Made by a program: the position numbers and the translations under genes
Assembly: GCF_024758505.1 (NCBI RefSeq)
Contig: NZ_CP077970.1
Span: 6,076,001-6,140,000 of the forward strand
From: Bradyrhizobium arachidis
Lineage (GTDB): Bacteria > Pseudomonadota > Alphaproteobacteria > Rhizobiales > Xanthobacteraceae
DNA: 64,000 bases
Direction of reading: 5' to 3'
Notes under the pieces: generated by a model
The model's input: the letters and a program-made list of their open reading frames with translations, nothing else
The model's database searches: none
What the model was told of the DNA's origin: nothing
In this document: one piece after another, positions 36,313 through 45,127 of the stretch
Numbering within the stretch: the first letter of the stretch is position 1
Layout: each line of letters opens with the position of its first letter

Positions 36313-37737
36313 TTAAGCAGGCCACCGGGACAACAGGTCCTGCGAAGCCTCGAACAGCGCGCTCACACGCAACAATTCGGCGTCGGCGCGGAAACGGCCG
36401 ACGAGCTGAAGGCCGATCGGCAGTCCGTCCCGGCCGAACCCGCAGGGAAGGCTGATGGCGGGATGGCCGGTCATGTTGAACAACATAGTCCAGGGGAACC
36501 AATGCGGCCGCACGCTGTCAAACTGCTGGCCGTCGATCTCGATGGTGCCGAACAGGTCCTGGTCGATCGGCAGCGCGGTGCGCGTCAGGGTCGGCATCGC
36601 CAGCAGATTGCCACGGGTGAGCAGCGATTGCACCCGGCGGAACAGCGTCGTGCGCGCGAACATTGCCTCCTGGTAATCAACGCCGGTCACCTTGGTGGCG
36701 AGCGCGAGCTGCTTGAGGAACGCTTCGCTCAGCTCACCCTTGTGCTCGGCCGCGAGCTTCGAGAAGCGGGTCCGCCAGACCGTGTGGTTGATGGCCCGCC
36801 AGATCGGCTCGATGTCGTACCCATCGCCGGAGAATTCTTCGAGCTCAGCGCCGAGGCTAGCCAGCCGATCGAGGCTCGCCTTGAAGGCGCCTGCGACGTC
36901 GGCCGAGACCGGACGTCCGGGCGGCGACAGGCAGTACAAAACCTTTTGTCCGCGCAGGTCGCCGCGCGGCGTAGCGGTGCCCATGAAATCGGGCACGGGA
37001 ATACCGATCGACCAGGGGTCGCAGGCGTCCTCGCCCGCCATTGCCTGCATCATCAGCGCGGTGTCAGCCACGCTTCGCGTGGTGGGCGTGACGTAGGTCT
37101 GGTTGCCAAAGGCATCCGGCGCCTGGCTGTGCGCGATCACGCCGTTGCTCTGCTTCAGGCCGACGAGGCCGTTGCAGGCCGCGGGAATGCGCGTCGAGCC
37201 GCCGCCGTCGGTTGCGACCGCGAGCGGCGCGATGCCGCTCGCAACCGCCACCGCGGCACCGCCGCTCGATCCGCCACTGGAGCGCCGCGCGTCCCACGCA
37301 TTGCGAGTGCGGCCGAACAGCGGCGAGTCCGTCAGGCACTTTGAGCCGAACTCGGGCGTTGTGGTCTTGCCGATCAGGATCGCGCCATGGGCGCGCAGCC
37401 GCGCCACCGCCACGGCGTCCTCATCGGGCACATTGTCCTTGAAGGGCACCGCGCCGAACGTGGTTCTCACGCCCTTGGTGTTGACGATGTCCTTGACGGT
37501 GATGGGAATGCCGTAGAGCAGGCCGAGCGGCTCGCCGGCCATCAATTTCCGCTCGGCGTCGCGCGCCTGCGCCATCGCCTCGTCGCCGCAGAGCGTGATG
37601 AAGCAGTTCAGTTTCGGCTGCAACGCTTCCGCGCGCGCCAGCGCGGCGCTCACGACCTCGACTGGCGACACCTGCTTGCGGACGATGCGCTCGCGCAGCT
37701 CGACCGCGGAGAGGAAGCAGAGATCGCCACTCGGCAT
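36313..37737 (-). CDS. Amidase (amidase-signature family)
   Basis: 474 aa from ATG 37737; a start at 37803 would add 22 residues unlike the family N-terminus. Amidase-signature residues: catalytic Lys in GIPITVKDIVNT, the Gly/Ser-rich RRSSGGSSGGAAVAVASG box with the cis-Ser, and the nucleophile Ser in TDGGGSTRIPAACNG. It hydrolyses carboxamides to acid and ammonia in the cytoplasm; substrate undetermined. It heads the amidase-DppBCDF-SBP operon and is divergent from a LysR gene, so the system probably imports an amide or peptide and cleaves it. Confidence 0.92.
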   Translation of the reverse strand: MPSGDLCFLSAVELRERIVRKQVSPVEVVSAALARAEALQPKLNCFITLCGDEAMAQARDAERKLMAGEPLGLLYGIPITVKDIVNTKGVRTTFGAVPFKDNVPDEDAVAVARLRAHGAILIGKTTTPEFGSKCLTDSPLFGRTRNAWDARRSSGGSSGGAAVAVASGIAPLAVATDGGGSTRIPAACNGLVGLKQSNGVIAHSQAPDAFGNQTYVTPTTRSVADTALMMQAMAGEDACDPWSIGIPVPDFMGTATPRGDLRGQKVLYCLSPPGRPVSADVAGAFKASLDRLASLGAELEEFSGDGYDIEPIWRAINHTVWRTRFSKLAAEHKGELSEAFLKQLALATKVTGVDYQEAMFARTTLFRRVQSLLTRGNLLAMPTLTRTALPIDQDLFGTIEIDGQQFDSVRPHWFPWTMLFNMTGHPAISLPCGFGRDGLPIGLQLVGRFRADAELLRVSALFEASQDLLSRWPA

Positions 37738-37841
37738 CGGATCATTCTTTCTGAAAGGCAGCCGCCATTGGCCGTCAGCATTGACAGCGAGAATGGCACC
37801 CATGTTAACTCGGCGTCCAATACGAATTTCGTGGTCAACCC

Positions 37842-37856
37842 ATACGTTTTCGGTAT
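37842..37856. promoter_or_regulatory. Candidate LysR operator (ATAC-N7-GTAT)
   Basis: ATAC (37842-37845) and GTAT (37853-37856) separated by seven bases, extended by C/G to CATAC-N7-GTATG. ATAC-N7-GTAT is the classical site of BenM/CatM-type LysR regulators. It lies immediately before the LysR start at 37861 and ~105 bases from the amidase start. A second small palindrome, ACGAA-T-TTCGT, is at 37822-37832. Confidence 0.55.
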
Positions 37857-37860
37857 GCCT

Positions 37861-38748
37861 ATGGATCTTCGCCGGCTTCGTTACTTCGTTGCGGTCGCCG
37901 AGGAGCGCAGCGTCGGCAAGGCCGCCGAGCGGTTACGAATGGCGCAGCCTCCGCTCTCCGTCCAGATCCGCCGGCTCGAAGCCGACATTGGCACGCCCCT
38001 GTTCCGCCGTGGCACACGCGGGATGGATCTGACCGAGGCAGGCCAGGCCCTGCTGTCGCGCGCGAGCGAGGCGCTTGCGCTCGCCGCCGATGGCGTCGAA
38101 GCGGCGCGCGCGGTTGCAGCGGGACGACACGGGCGGATCACCGTCGGATACATGTTCGTGCTGGCGAACGCGATCCTGCCGCGCCTCATTCCGGAGCTGC
38201 GGCGGTCGATTCCCGGCGTCGATCTGGAATTCGCCGAGCTCAGCGCCTCGACACGCCGGGCTCGCGTGCTCGACCGCAGCGTGACCGTCGCGCTCTGCAT
38301 GCCGGCCATCGACCATCCGGAGATCCAGGTCGCCCGCATCGGCACGCAACGCTTCGTGCTCGCCGTACCGGCCGGCTCGTCGCTGGCACGCCTCAACGCT
38401 GTGCCGATGAGCAGATTGCAGGGACGTCCCCTCATTGCGCTACCCAAGCCGGACGAAGAGCCCGCCTCCTCCGCGGTCGCAGCGCTGCTGCGGCGGCATC
38501 AGATAGTCATGCCGATCGTAGGCCGCGTCGAAACGGTGCATTCGGCGCTGAGCCTCGTGCTGGCCGGCGAAGGCCTCGCCATCGTTCCCGCCTGCGCAAA
38601 GCTCGGTGCCCCCAGCGGCATCGTCTTCCGGCCTCTTCGTGACGCCACCGACTCGATCGAGATCGCCGTCTGCTGGCGCCGCGACTCCCACAGCCCCCTC
38701 ATCCGCAATTTTGTCAAATGCGCGGAGAAGGCGGTGGCAAGGTTGTAG
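37861..38748 (+). CDS. LysR-family transcriptional regulator of the amidase/peptide operon
   Basis: 295 aa from ATG 37861 (MDLRRLRYFVAVAEE, the canonical LysR start); ATG 37855 adds two residues, and the longer open frame upstream is antisense to the amidase. HTH residues ~16-40 (SVGKAAERLRMAQPPLSVQIRRLE) are of the CatR/BenM-like type, followed by the effector domain (GRITVGYMFVLANAILP, LVLAGEGLAIVPAC). Divergent from the amidase operon over a 123-base gap with an ATAC-N7-GTAT site next to its start, arguing for autoregulation and control of that operon. Effector unknown. Confidence 0.92.
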   Translation: MDLRRLRYFVAVAEERSVGKAAERLRMAQPPLSVQIRRLEADIGTPLFRRGTRGMDLTEAGQALLSRASEALALAADGVEAARAVAAGRHGRITVGYMFVLANAILPRLIPELRRSIPGVDLEFAELSASTRRARVLDRSVTVALCMPAIDHPEIQVARIGTQRFVLAVPAGSSLARLNAVPMSRLQGRPLIALPKPDEEPASSAVAALLRRHQIVMPIVGRVETVHSALSLVLAGEGLAIVPACAKLGAPSGIVFRPLRDATDSIEIAVCWRRDSHSPLIRNFVKCAEKAVARL

Positions 38749-38764
38749 CGTCCTAGAGCCACAC

Positions 38765-38850
38765 CGTCATGGCCGGGCTTGTCCCGGCCATCCACGACCT
38801 TCCTTGCGGCATCAAGAACGTGGATGCCCGGGACAAGCCCGGGCATGACG
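38765..38850. repeat. REP-like inverted pair between LysR and PfkB genes
   Basis: Two 32-base arms, 38765-38796 and 38819-38850, are inverted repeats with 30 of 32 matches. Each arm is itself palindromic around CTTGT/ACAAG (GGCCGGG...CCCGGCC and GCCCGGG...CCCGGGC). It lies between convergent genes, where it can act as a bidirectional transcript end. The arm sequence is of the kind scattered through Bradyrhizobium intergenic DNA (recalled, not searched). Confidence 0.75.
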
Positions 38851-38871
38851 AGTCTGAGGCGCCGCCCTCGC

Positions 38872-39807
38872 CTACCAGCTCCAGCTGATCTCGCCGATGC
38901 GCGGCGGGTCGGCGCCCGGACGGGTGCAGGTCAGGCCGGCGCAGTTGGCGGCAAAGGACAGCGCGCGGCGAAGCTCGTCGGCGCTGATATCCCGAAGCCG
39001 CATTCGCTGCAGCCGTCCCTGCTTATGCAGCGCGAACAACAGCGCGGCCTGAAAGCTGTCGCCGGCGCCGATCGTATCCACCACCGTCACCTTGGGCGCG
39101 GCGACCTCGATCTGTCCCGCGGTAGCGTGCCAGGCGATGGCACCGTCGATTCCACGGGTGATGACGACGAGGCTCGCGCCTTGCGCCAGCAGCGCCTGTG
39201 CCCGCGCGGCATAGGGCTCATTGCCGTAGAGATAGGTGAAATCGACGTCGGACATGCGGACGATGTCGGCATTGGCTGCGAACTCACCCATGCGCGCAAG
39301 ATAGGCCGGCTTGTCATTGACCAGATTGGGACGGCAGTTCGGATCGAAGGAGATCGTCGCCGACACCCTGGCATCCGCGATCAACGCCTGCGTTTCGGCC
39401 GCTCCTTGGTCGTTCACTAGCGTGGTCGATCCAATGTGCATGGCCTCGACCGCCGCAAACGGTATAGAGCCGCGCCGGTAGGTCCAATTCCGCGTCGCGG
39501 TTCCGGCGTCGTAGAAAGCGTAGTGCGACTCGCCGCCGACGATCCGCACGAAGGCCAGCGTCGTCTGATGGTCGGTGCGGGTCGCAAAGCCGAGGGCGAC
39601 GTTGGAAGCCGCGGCGTGAGCCGCGATCATCTGTCCGAACATGTCGTTGGAGATGCCGCCGACGAAGCCAGCCGGCGCGCCCAGGCGCGCCATACCGATT
39701 GCGACGTTGATGCAGGAGCCGCCGACCGCGGGCATCACGGCCTCGCGATTGTCAGCGGTCCGCGTGGGTACGAAATCAATCAGCGCATCGCCACAACTGA
39801 TGAGCAT
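38872..39807 (-). CDS. PfkB-family carbohydrate kinase (fructokinase-like)
   Basis: 311 aa. PfkB features: N-terminal GGSCINVAIGMARLG, central SFDPNCRPNLV, and C-terminal VDTIGAGDSFQAALL with catalytic Asp in the GAGD anion hole. It phosphorylates a sugar, probably fructose or a related ketose, at C6 or C1. Last gene of the polyol operon, 11 bases after the FGGY kinase. Two kinases behind one dehydrogenase suggest that more than one ketose is produced, for example fructose from mannitol/sorbitol and a pentulose from a pentitol. Confidence 0.9.
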   Translation of the reverse strand: MLISCGDALIDFVPTRTADNREAVMPAVGGSCINVAIGMARLGAPAGFVGGISNDMFGQMIAAHAAASNVALGFATRTDHQTTLAFVRIVGGESHYAFYDAGTATRNWTYRRGSIPFAAVEAMHIGSTTLVNDQGAAETQALIADARVSATISFDPNCRPNLVNDKPAYLARMGEFAANADIVRMSDVDFTYLYGNEPYAARAQALLAQGASLVVITRGIDGAIAWHATAGQIEVAAPKVTVVDTIGAGDSFQAALLFALHKQGRLQRMRLRDISADELRRALSFAANCAGLTCTRPGADPPRIGEISWSW

Positions 39808-39818
39808 CGCCCCGCCCC

Positions 39819-41480
39819 CTACATCGCCAACTCGAAGCCACGCATCGCCGCGCGGCTGCCGCGATCGACATCGCGCAGGAGCTTATAGACGTCCCGCTTG
39901 CGGCGATGGAAGTCCGCCATGCCTTCCGCGGTCGGCTCGCTCAACCTCCCAAGCGCCGACATCTTTGCCATGGTCTCGCCGATCGAGGCAAAGGCGCCGC
40001 CAGCGACCGCGCCGAGCATGGCGGCACCGAGCAACACGGGCTCCTTCGTCTGCGGCAGCGCCACTGTGAGGCCAGTCGTATCAGCCATGATCTGCCGCAC
40101 CAGCGGGCTGCGGCTGGCACCGCCGCCCATGATCATGATGCGGCTCGTGACGCCATGCGCCGCAAAAGCCTCGATCACCTCTGCGAGGCCATAAGCCAGA
40201 CCGCACAGCCCCGCCACGAACAGCCGCTCCATCGAGGCGATATCGGTGTCGAGATCCAGCCCCGCGACCACCGCGCGCGTGTCGGGGTCGGCGTAGGGCG
40301 AGCGATTACCGATGAACTCCGGCAGCACGTGGATGTCGCGTGCGAGCAGCGCCGCCTTGCTGGCACTGCCGGCGCGCGCAATGATGCGCTTCTCCAGGAA
40401 GTCGATGAGATCGAGGCCGTCCTTGCGCGCGGCCGCGCTGGCCTCGGTGTGTCCGGGATGCGACTTCAGGAGATGATCGATCGCAGCACCCGCAGCCGAC
40501 TGCCCGCCCTCGTTCAGCCAGAAGTCCGGCACCATGCCGGAGTAATAGGGACCCCAGACGCCGGGCACGAAGCATGGCTCGCGGGTCGTCGCCATGATGC
40601 AGGCGGACGTCCCCATAATGTAGGCGAGGCGATCGCAGACATCGGCAGTGCCATCAGAGCCGTCGCGTCCGCCGATCGCACCGACCCCGCCGGCATGGGC
40701 GTCAATCAGGGACGCGCCGACGGGTATGCCGGGAATCAAACCCAGATCGGCCGCGGCCGCGCGTGTCAGGCCGGCGCCAAGCCGCGTGCCGGGCGGAACG
40801 ATCTCGGTGCCGATGCGCGCATATTTCTCCCCGACGAACTCCGACAGGCCTATGCGCTGGAAAAACGGCGCACTCCAGCCGCCGGCATTATCCTGGGAGT
40901 TATGGGCCTGATAGTTCCACTTGCAGGTCACCGTGCAGGTCGAGCGCTGCAGCGAGCCGGTGGCGCGCCAGGTCAAATAGTCCGCAAGGTCGAAGAAGTG
41001 GCCGGCCGCATCAAAGCTCGCGCGCAGATGCCGCTTCAGCCACAGCAGCTTCGGCATCTCCATCTCGGGCGAGATCGAGCCGCCGACATAGCGCAGCACG
41101 TTGTCCTGCGTCTCGTTGATCAGCCGTGCTTCCGCCGTGGCGCGATGGTCCATCCAGACGATGACGTTGCGCTGCCGGTCGCCGGAAACGCTGACGGTGA
41201 CGGGTTCGCCATCCCTGTCGAGCACCACCAGCGAACACGTCGCATCGAACCCGATGCCCTTGACCGCTTCGGACGCGATGGCCGCCTCGGCCATCGCCGC
41301 ACGCACCGACTTGGCGCAAGCGTCCCAGATGTCGGAGGAGGACTGCTCGACGATATCGCCGGCCTCGTGCCAGGTCCTGATCGGATGCCGCGCGGTTGCG
41401 AGAAGATTTCCGGCCTCATCGAACACCCCTGCCCGCGTGCTGGATGTTCCCACGTCGACGCCGATATACGCCTGCGGCAT
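39819..41480 (-). CDS. FGGY-family pentulose kinase (ribulokinase-like)
   Basis: 553 aa from ATG 41480 (GGGAG upstream). YIGVDVGTSSTRAGVFD is the phosphate-1 loop; WMDHRATAEA, KLLWLKRHL and the late MIMGGGASRSPLVRQI adenosine motif complete the ASKHA kinase. Length and the DVGTSSTRAGVFDxxG start match the D-ribulose/FGGY pentulose kinase group rather than glycerol kinase. It would phosphorylate the ketose made by the adjacent dehydrogenase. D-ribulose or D-xylulose are likely; not decidable from sequence. Confidence 0.88.
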   Translation of the reverse strand: MPQAYIGVDVGTSSTRAGVFDEAGNLLATARHPIRTWHEAGDIVEQSSSDIWDACAKSVRAAMAEAAIASEAVKGIGFDATCSLVVLDRDGEPVTVSVSGDRQRNVIVWMDHRATAEARLINETQDNVLRYVGGSISPEMEMPKLLWLKRHLRASFDAAGHFFDLADYLTWRATGSLQRSTCTVTCKWNYQAHNSQDNAGGWSAPFFQRIGLSEFVGEKYARIGTEIVPPGTRLGAGLTRAAAADLGLIPGIPVGASLIDAHAGGVGAIGGRDGSDGTADVCDRLAYIMGTSACIMATTREPCFVPGVWGPYYSGMVPDFWLNEGGQSAAGAAIDHLLKSHPGHTEASAAARKDGLDLIDFLEKRIIARAGSASKAALLARDIHVLPEFIGNRSPYADPDTRAVVAGLDLDTDIASMERLFVAGLCGLAYGLAEVIEAFAAHGVTSRIMIMGGGASRSPLVRQIMADTTGLTVALPQTKEPVLLGAAMLGAVAGGAFASIGETMAKMSALGRLSEPTAEGMADFHRRKRDVYKLLRDVDRGSRAAMRGFELAM

Positions 41481-41508
41481 TGTCGCTCCCGTCAGTTCTG
41501 ACGCAAGC

Positions 41509-42282
41509 CTACCAGCAAGTGTAACCGCCATCCACAAGCACGATGCTTCCCGTCATCAGGCTAGCGGCCTCCGAGCTCAGGAACAGCACGACCGAGGCGA
41601 TCTCCTCCACCTGCCCCATCCGCGCCATCGGGGTTCCACCGATCCAGGCGTCGTACATCTTTGGATTGCTCTTCACGAAAGCGTTGAGCGGAGTCTCGAT
41701 ATAGGTCGGCGCCACCGCGTTGACGCGCACACCGCGCGCGCCCCATTCGGCCGCCAGCGATTTGGTCAGATGGTGCACGGCGGCCTTGGAGGCGTTGTAG
41801 AAGCATTGCTCCTGCGGCTTGTTGACGATGAAGCCGGACATCGAGCCGACATTGACGATGGTTCCCGTCTTCGCCCGCAGCATGTGCTTGCCGAATTCGC
41901 GGCAGCACCAGAAGGTGCCGTTGAGATTGACGTCGATGACGTTGAGCCAGTGCTCGTCGGTCACGGTCTCGGCCGGCGTTTCGCTGCGCGCAATGCCGGC
42001 ATTGTTGACGAGAATGTCGACCTTGCCGAAGCGCGAGACGAGGTCGTTGGCGACTTCAGACACCCGCTTGGTGTCGGTGACGTCCATGACGACGGTCTCG
42101 GCGTCAAAACCCTTGGCCTTGAGGCTGGCACGCGCGCTGTCCGCGACCTTGCCGTCACGGTCGGCGATGATGACCTTCGCGCCGGCCTCGGCCAGCGCCT
42201 CGGCGCAGGCTAGGCCAATGCCCTGCCCGCCGCCGGTGATGATCGCAGTCTTCCCGGTCAGCTTGAATTTTTCCAGGTACAT
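41509..42282 (-). CDS. Short-chain dehydrogenase, polyol type
   Basis: 257 aa classical SDR. Cofactor motif TGGGQGIG (~residues 16-23), Asp in IIADRD at the end of beta-2 favouring NAD(H), NNAGIA, and the active site Ser-Tyr-Lys with YNASK (~162-166). The C-terminal LVDGGYTCW is typical. Resembles D-arabinitol/sorbitol/xylitol dehydrogenases. It would oxidise an imported polyol to a ketose for the two downstream kinases. Spacing to the transporter ATPase is 33 bases, same strand. Confidence 0.9.
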   Translation of the reverse strand: MYLEKFKLTGKTAIITGGGQGIGLACAEALAEAGAKVIIADRDGKVADSARASLKAKGFDAETVVMDVTDTKRVSEVANDLVSRFGKVDILVNNAGIARSETPAETVTDEHWLNVIDVNLNGTFWCCREFGKHMLRAKTGTIVNVGSMSGFIVNKPQEQCFYNASKAAVHHLTKSLAAEWGARGVRVNAVAPTYIETPLNAFVKSNPKMYDAWIGGTPMARMGQVEEIASVVLFLSSEAASLMTGSIVLVDGGYTCW

Positions 42283-42315
42283 GGTGCTTTTCCTGTTCTT
42301 GTTTGCCCCAGTGTT

Positions 42316-43323
42316 TCAGGCCCGGATCGCGTTGCCGCTTCCGTCGAAGCGATGGACGCGGTTTGGCTCCGGCGTCAGCGACACGCGGTCGCCGGCGCTC
42401 AGGCTCAATTCGCCGATGTAGCGCACGGTCAGCATGCCGAGCGGGCCGGCATCGACGTAGAGAAACGTGTCGCTGCCGAGATGCTCGGCGACCGAGATCG
42501 TTCCCGACCAGCCGCCGGCGCCGCCGCGCTCGATCTTCAGATGTTCGGGCCGCACGCCGATCGTGACCGCGCCCTGCTGTGCTGCCTGCTCGCCGGTGAC
42601 GAAGTTCATTTTTGGTGAGCCGATGAAGCCGGCGACGAAGAGGTTGTTGGGCCGCTCGTAAAGCTCCAGCGGCGAGCCATATTGCTCGATCTTGCCGCCG
42701 TTGAGCACGACGATCTTGTCCGCCATGGTCATGGCCTCAACCTGATCGTGGGTCACGTAGATCGCGGTGGTGCCGAGCTGCTTTTGCAGCCGCGTCACCT
42801 CCAGCCGCATCTGAACACGCAGCGCGGCATCGAGGTTGGACAAGGGCTCATCGAACAGGAACGCTTTGGGCTCGCGGACGATGGCGCGTCCGATCGCGAC
42901 GCGCTGGCGCTGGCCGCCGGAGAGCTCGCGCGGCTTGCGGTCCAGATAGGGCGTCAGGTTCAGCGTTGCAGCCGCGGCCTCGACTTTGCGGTTGATCTCG
43001 TCCTTGGCGAGGCCGGCCATCTTCAGGCCAAAGCCGATATTGCCGCGCACGCTCATATGCGGATAGAGCGCGTAGGATTGGAACACCATCGACAGCCCGC
43101 GCTTGGCCGGCGGCACGGCGACGACATTCTTGCCGTCGATCAGGATTCGTCCATCCGTGACGTCTTCGAGCCCGGCGATGAGCCGCAGCAGCGTGGTCTT
43201 GCCGCAGCCTGATGGTCCCACGAACACCACGAAGGAGCCGTCCGCGATGTCAAGGTCGGCACCCTTGATGATGTGGACTGGCCCGAAGGCTTTTTGTACG
43301 CCCTGAAGTGTGATCTGACCCAT
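42316..43323 (-). CDS. Sugar/polyol ABC transporter ATP-binding protein (MalK/SmoK type)
   Basis: 335 aa from ATG 43323; the frame is open upstream but only this start begins [14 protein letters not shown]. Walker [12 protein letters not shown], signature [15 protein letters not shown], Walker [13 protein letters not shown]-loop [14 protein letters not shown], then the C-terminal OB-fold regulatory domain ([13 protein letters not shown]). Ends with [10 protein letters not shown]. It serves the two permeases upstream and may be shared with other sugar systems. Confidence 0.93.
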   Translation of the reverse strand: MGQITLQGVQKAFGPVHIIKGADLDIADGSFVVFVGPSGCGKTTLLRLIAGLEDVTDGRILIDGKNVVAVPPAKRGLSMVFQSYALYPHMSVRGNIGFGLKMAGLAKDEINRKVEAAAATLNLTPYLDRKPRELSGGQRQRVAIGRAIVREPKAFLFDEPLSNLDAALRVQMRLEVTRLQKQLGTTAIYVTHDQVEAMTMADKIVVLNGGKIEQYGSPLELYERPNNLFVAGFIGSPKMNFVTGEQAAQQGAVTIGVRPEHLKIERGGAGGWSGTISVAEHLGSDTFLYVDAGPLGMLTVRYIGELSLSAGDRVSLTPEPNRVHRFDGSGNAIRA

Positions 43324-43337
43324 GACAGCGCCTTTTG

Positions 43338-44168
43338 TTACTTGACCGCGCCAAAGGTGAGCCCGCGGACGAGCTGCTTCTGGCTGAACCAACCGAGGAC
43401 GAGAATGGGCGCGATGGCGAGCGTCGAGGCCGCCGACAGCTTTGCCCAGAACAGGCCTTCAGGACTCGAATATGAGGCGATGAACGTGGTGAGCGGCGCT
43501 GCGTGCAGCGTCGACAGATTGAGCGTCCAGAATGCCTCGTTCCAGGCCAGGATCAGGTTCAAGAGCATCGTCGAGGCGAGTCCCGGGATCGCCATCGGCG
43601 TCAGCACATAGACGAGCTCGCGGCCGATCGTAGCGCCGTCCATGCGCGCGGCTTCCAGGATGTCGCGCGGGATCTCCTTGAAATAGGTGAACAGCATCCA
43701 GATCACGATCGGCAAATTGCCGAGGCAGAGGATGAAGACGAGACCGATGCGGGAATCGAGCAGGCCGAAGGTCTTGTAGATCAGGTAGATCGGCACCAGC
43801 ACGCCGACCGGCGGCATCATCTTGGTCGAGAGCATCCAGAGCAGAATGTCCTTGGTTCGCTTGGTCGGCGAGAACGCCATCGACCACGCCGCGGGGATCG
43901 CGATCAACAGTGCGATGAGCGTCGAGCCGCCGGCGATGATGATCGAGTTCATCGCGTGGTGCAGATAGTCGCTGCGCTCCTGCACGGTCGCGTAGTTTTC
44001 CAAGGTCCAGTGGAAGAACAGGAAGGACGGCGGAATGGCGAAGGCCTCGAGCTCGGTCTTGAAGCTCGCCAGGATCATCCAGAGGATCGGGAAGAAGATG
44101 AGAAAGCCAGCCAGCCAGGCTCCGGCCGTCGATACCGCCACCCGCCGTGTCGTTGCCATCCGCGCCAT
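43338..44168 (-). CDS. Sugar/polyol ABC permease (MalG/SmoG type)
   Basis: 276 aa. Six helices; N-terminal [21 protein letters not shown] is the usual first segment. The EAA loop for ATPase contact reads [22 protein letters not shown]. Located between MalF- and MalK-like genes with 3- and 14-base gaps. Forms the inner-membrane channel together with the MalF-like subunit for polyol or sugar uptake. Confidence 0.93.
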   Translation of the reverse strand: MARMATTRRVAVSTAGAWLAGFLIFFPILWMILASFKTELEAFAIPPSFLFFHWTLENYATVQERSDYLHHAMNSIIIAGGSTLIALLIAIPAAWSMAFSPTKRTKDILLWMLSTKMMPPVGVLVPIYLIYKTFGLLDSRIGLVFILCLGNLPIVIWMLFTYFKEIPRDILEAARMDGATIGRELVYVLTPMAIPGLASTMLLNLILAWNEAFWTLNLSTLHAAPLTTFIASYSSPEGLFWAKLSAASTLAIAPILVLGWFSQKQLVRGLTFGAVK

Positions 44169-44171
44169 TTT

Positions 44172-45044
44172 TCAAGCCTCCAGGTTGCGGCCGACGATGC
44201 GGACGAGGAAGAAGGCGACGATGTTGGCGATTACCACCGCGACCAGCCCGCCCGCCGATGCGCTGCCCACGTCGAACTGGATCAGCGCCTGCGAATAGAT
44301 CAGGAAGGCGATGTTGGTGGTCTGCAGCCCCGGGCCGCCGCCGGTGGTGACGAAGATCTCCGCGAACACCGTCAGCAGGAAGATCGTCTCGATCAGGATC
44401 ACGACCGTGATGGGGCGCGCCAGATGCGGCAGCGTGATGTAGATGAAGGTGGAGAGCCCGCTGGCGCCGTCCATCTCGGCTGCCTCCTTTTGCTCCTCGT
44501 CGAGCGATTGCAGCGCGGTCAGAAGGATCAGGGTCGCGAAGGGCAGCCATTGCCAGGCCACGATCAGGATGATCGCGAACATTGGCACGTCGTTGAACCA
44601 GTCGATCGGAGTCAGCCCGAACAGCTTGGTAAGCCAGGCGAACAGGCCGGACACCGGGTGCATCAAGAGGTTCTTCCAGACCAGCGCGCTCACCGTCGGC
44701 ATCACGAAGAACGGCGCGATCACCATTAGACGCACGATATTGCGGCCGACCACGGGCTGGTCGAGCAGCAGCGCCAGGGGAATGCCGAGCAAGATGGTCA
44801 ACGCCAGCACCGAGCCGACCAGCACCAGCGTGTTTTGGAGCGAGGCGAGGAACGCCGGATCGGTGAGGAAGTAGCGAAAATTCTCAAGGCCGACGAACTG
44901 CTCGGAACCCGGATCGAGCAGGCTGTAGTGCAGCGTCGAGAAGTAGAGCGTCAGCGCGAGCGGGACGATCATCCAGATGAAGAGCAGCGCGACGGCCGGG
45001 GTCAGAAGCGACCGCGCAAGGGTTTGCGTCTGCTGGGTGGCCAT
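44172..45044 (-). CDS. Sugar/polyol ABC permease (MalF/SmoF type)
   Basis: 290 aa. Six helices with the EAA loop (EAAEMDGASGLSTFIYITLP). The N-terminus (ARSLLTPAVALLFIWMIVPLALTLYFS) and periplasmic GLENFRYFLTDPAF block match the SmoF/UgpA branch. Its start lies 83 bases after the binding-protein stop, and that gap contains a perfect 11-bp hairpin, which may lower expression of this and later genes relative to the binding protein. Confidence 0.93.
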   Translation of the reverse strand: MATQQTQTLARSLLTPAVALLFIWMIVPLALTLYFSTLHYSLLDPGSEQFVGLENFRYFLTDPAFLASLQNTLVLVGSVLALTILLGIPLALLLDQPVVGRNIVRLMVIAPFFVMPTVSALVWKNLLMHPVSGLFAWLTKLFGLTPIDWFNDVPMFAIILIVAWQWLPFATLILLTALQSLDEEQKEAAEMDGASGLSTFIYITLPHLARPITVVILIETIFLLTVFAEIFVTTGGGPGLQTTNIAFLIYSQALIQFDVGSASAGGLVAVVIANIVAFFLVRIVGRNLEA

Positions 45045-45071
45045 CCCTCACTCTCCATCGGTGGGAAAGAG

Positions 45072-45099
45072 GCGGCCATCCAGTTCGTTGGATGGCCGC
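45072..45099 (-). terminator. Stem-loop between binding-protein and permease genes (attenuator/RNA stabiliser)
   Basis: GCGGCCATCCA (45072-45082) pairs perfectly with TGGATGGCCGC (45089-45099) across a 6-base loop. It is downstream of the binding-protein stop and upstream of the MalF-like start. On the transcript it is followed by CUCUUUCCC, not a good U run, so partial termination or 3' mRNA protection is more likely than full termination. Confidence 0.6.
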
Positions 45100-45127
45100 G
45101 AGTTGGGCTCTCAGGAGGCTGAGGGCA

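Noticed and set aside
39906..41501. 531-codon plus-strand frame opposite the FGGY kinase gene
   Set aside because: Antisense shadow of a recognisable kinase.
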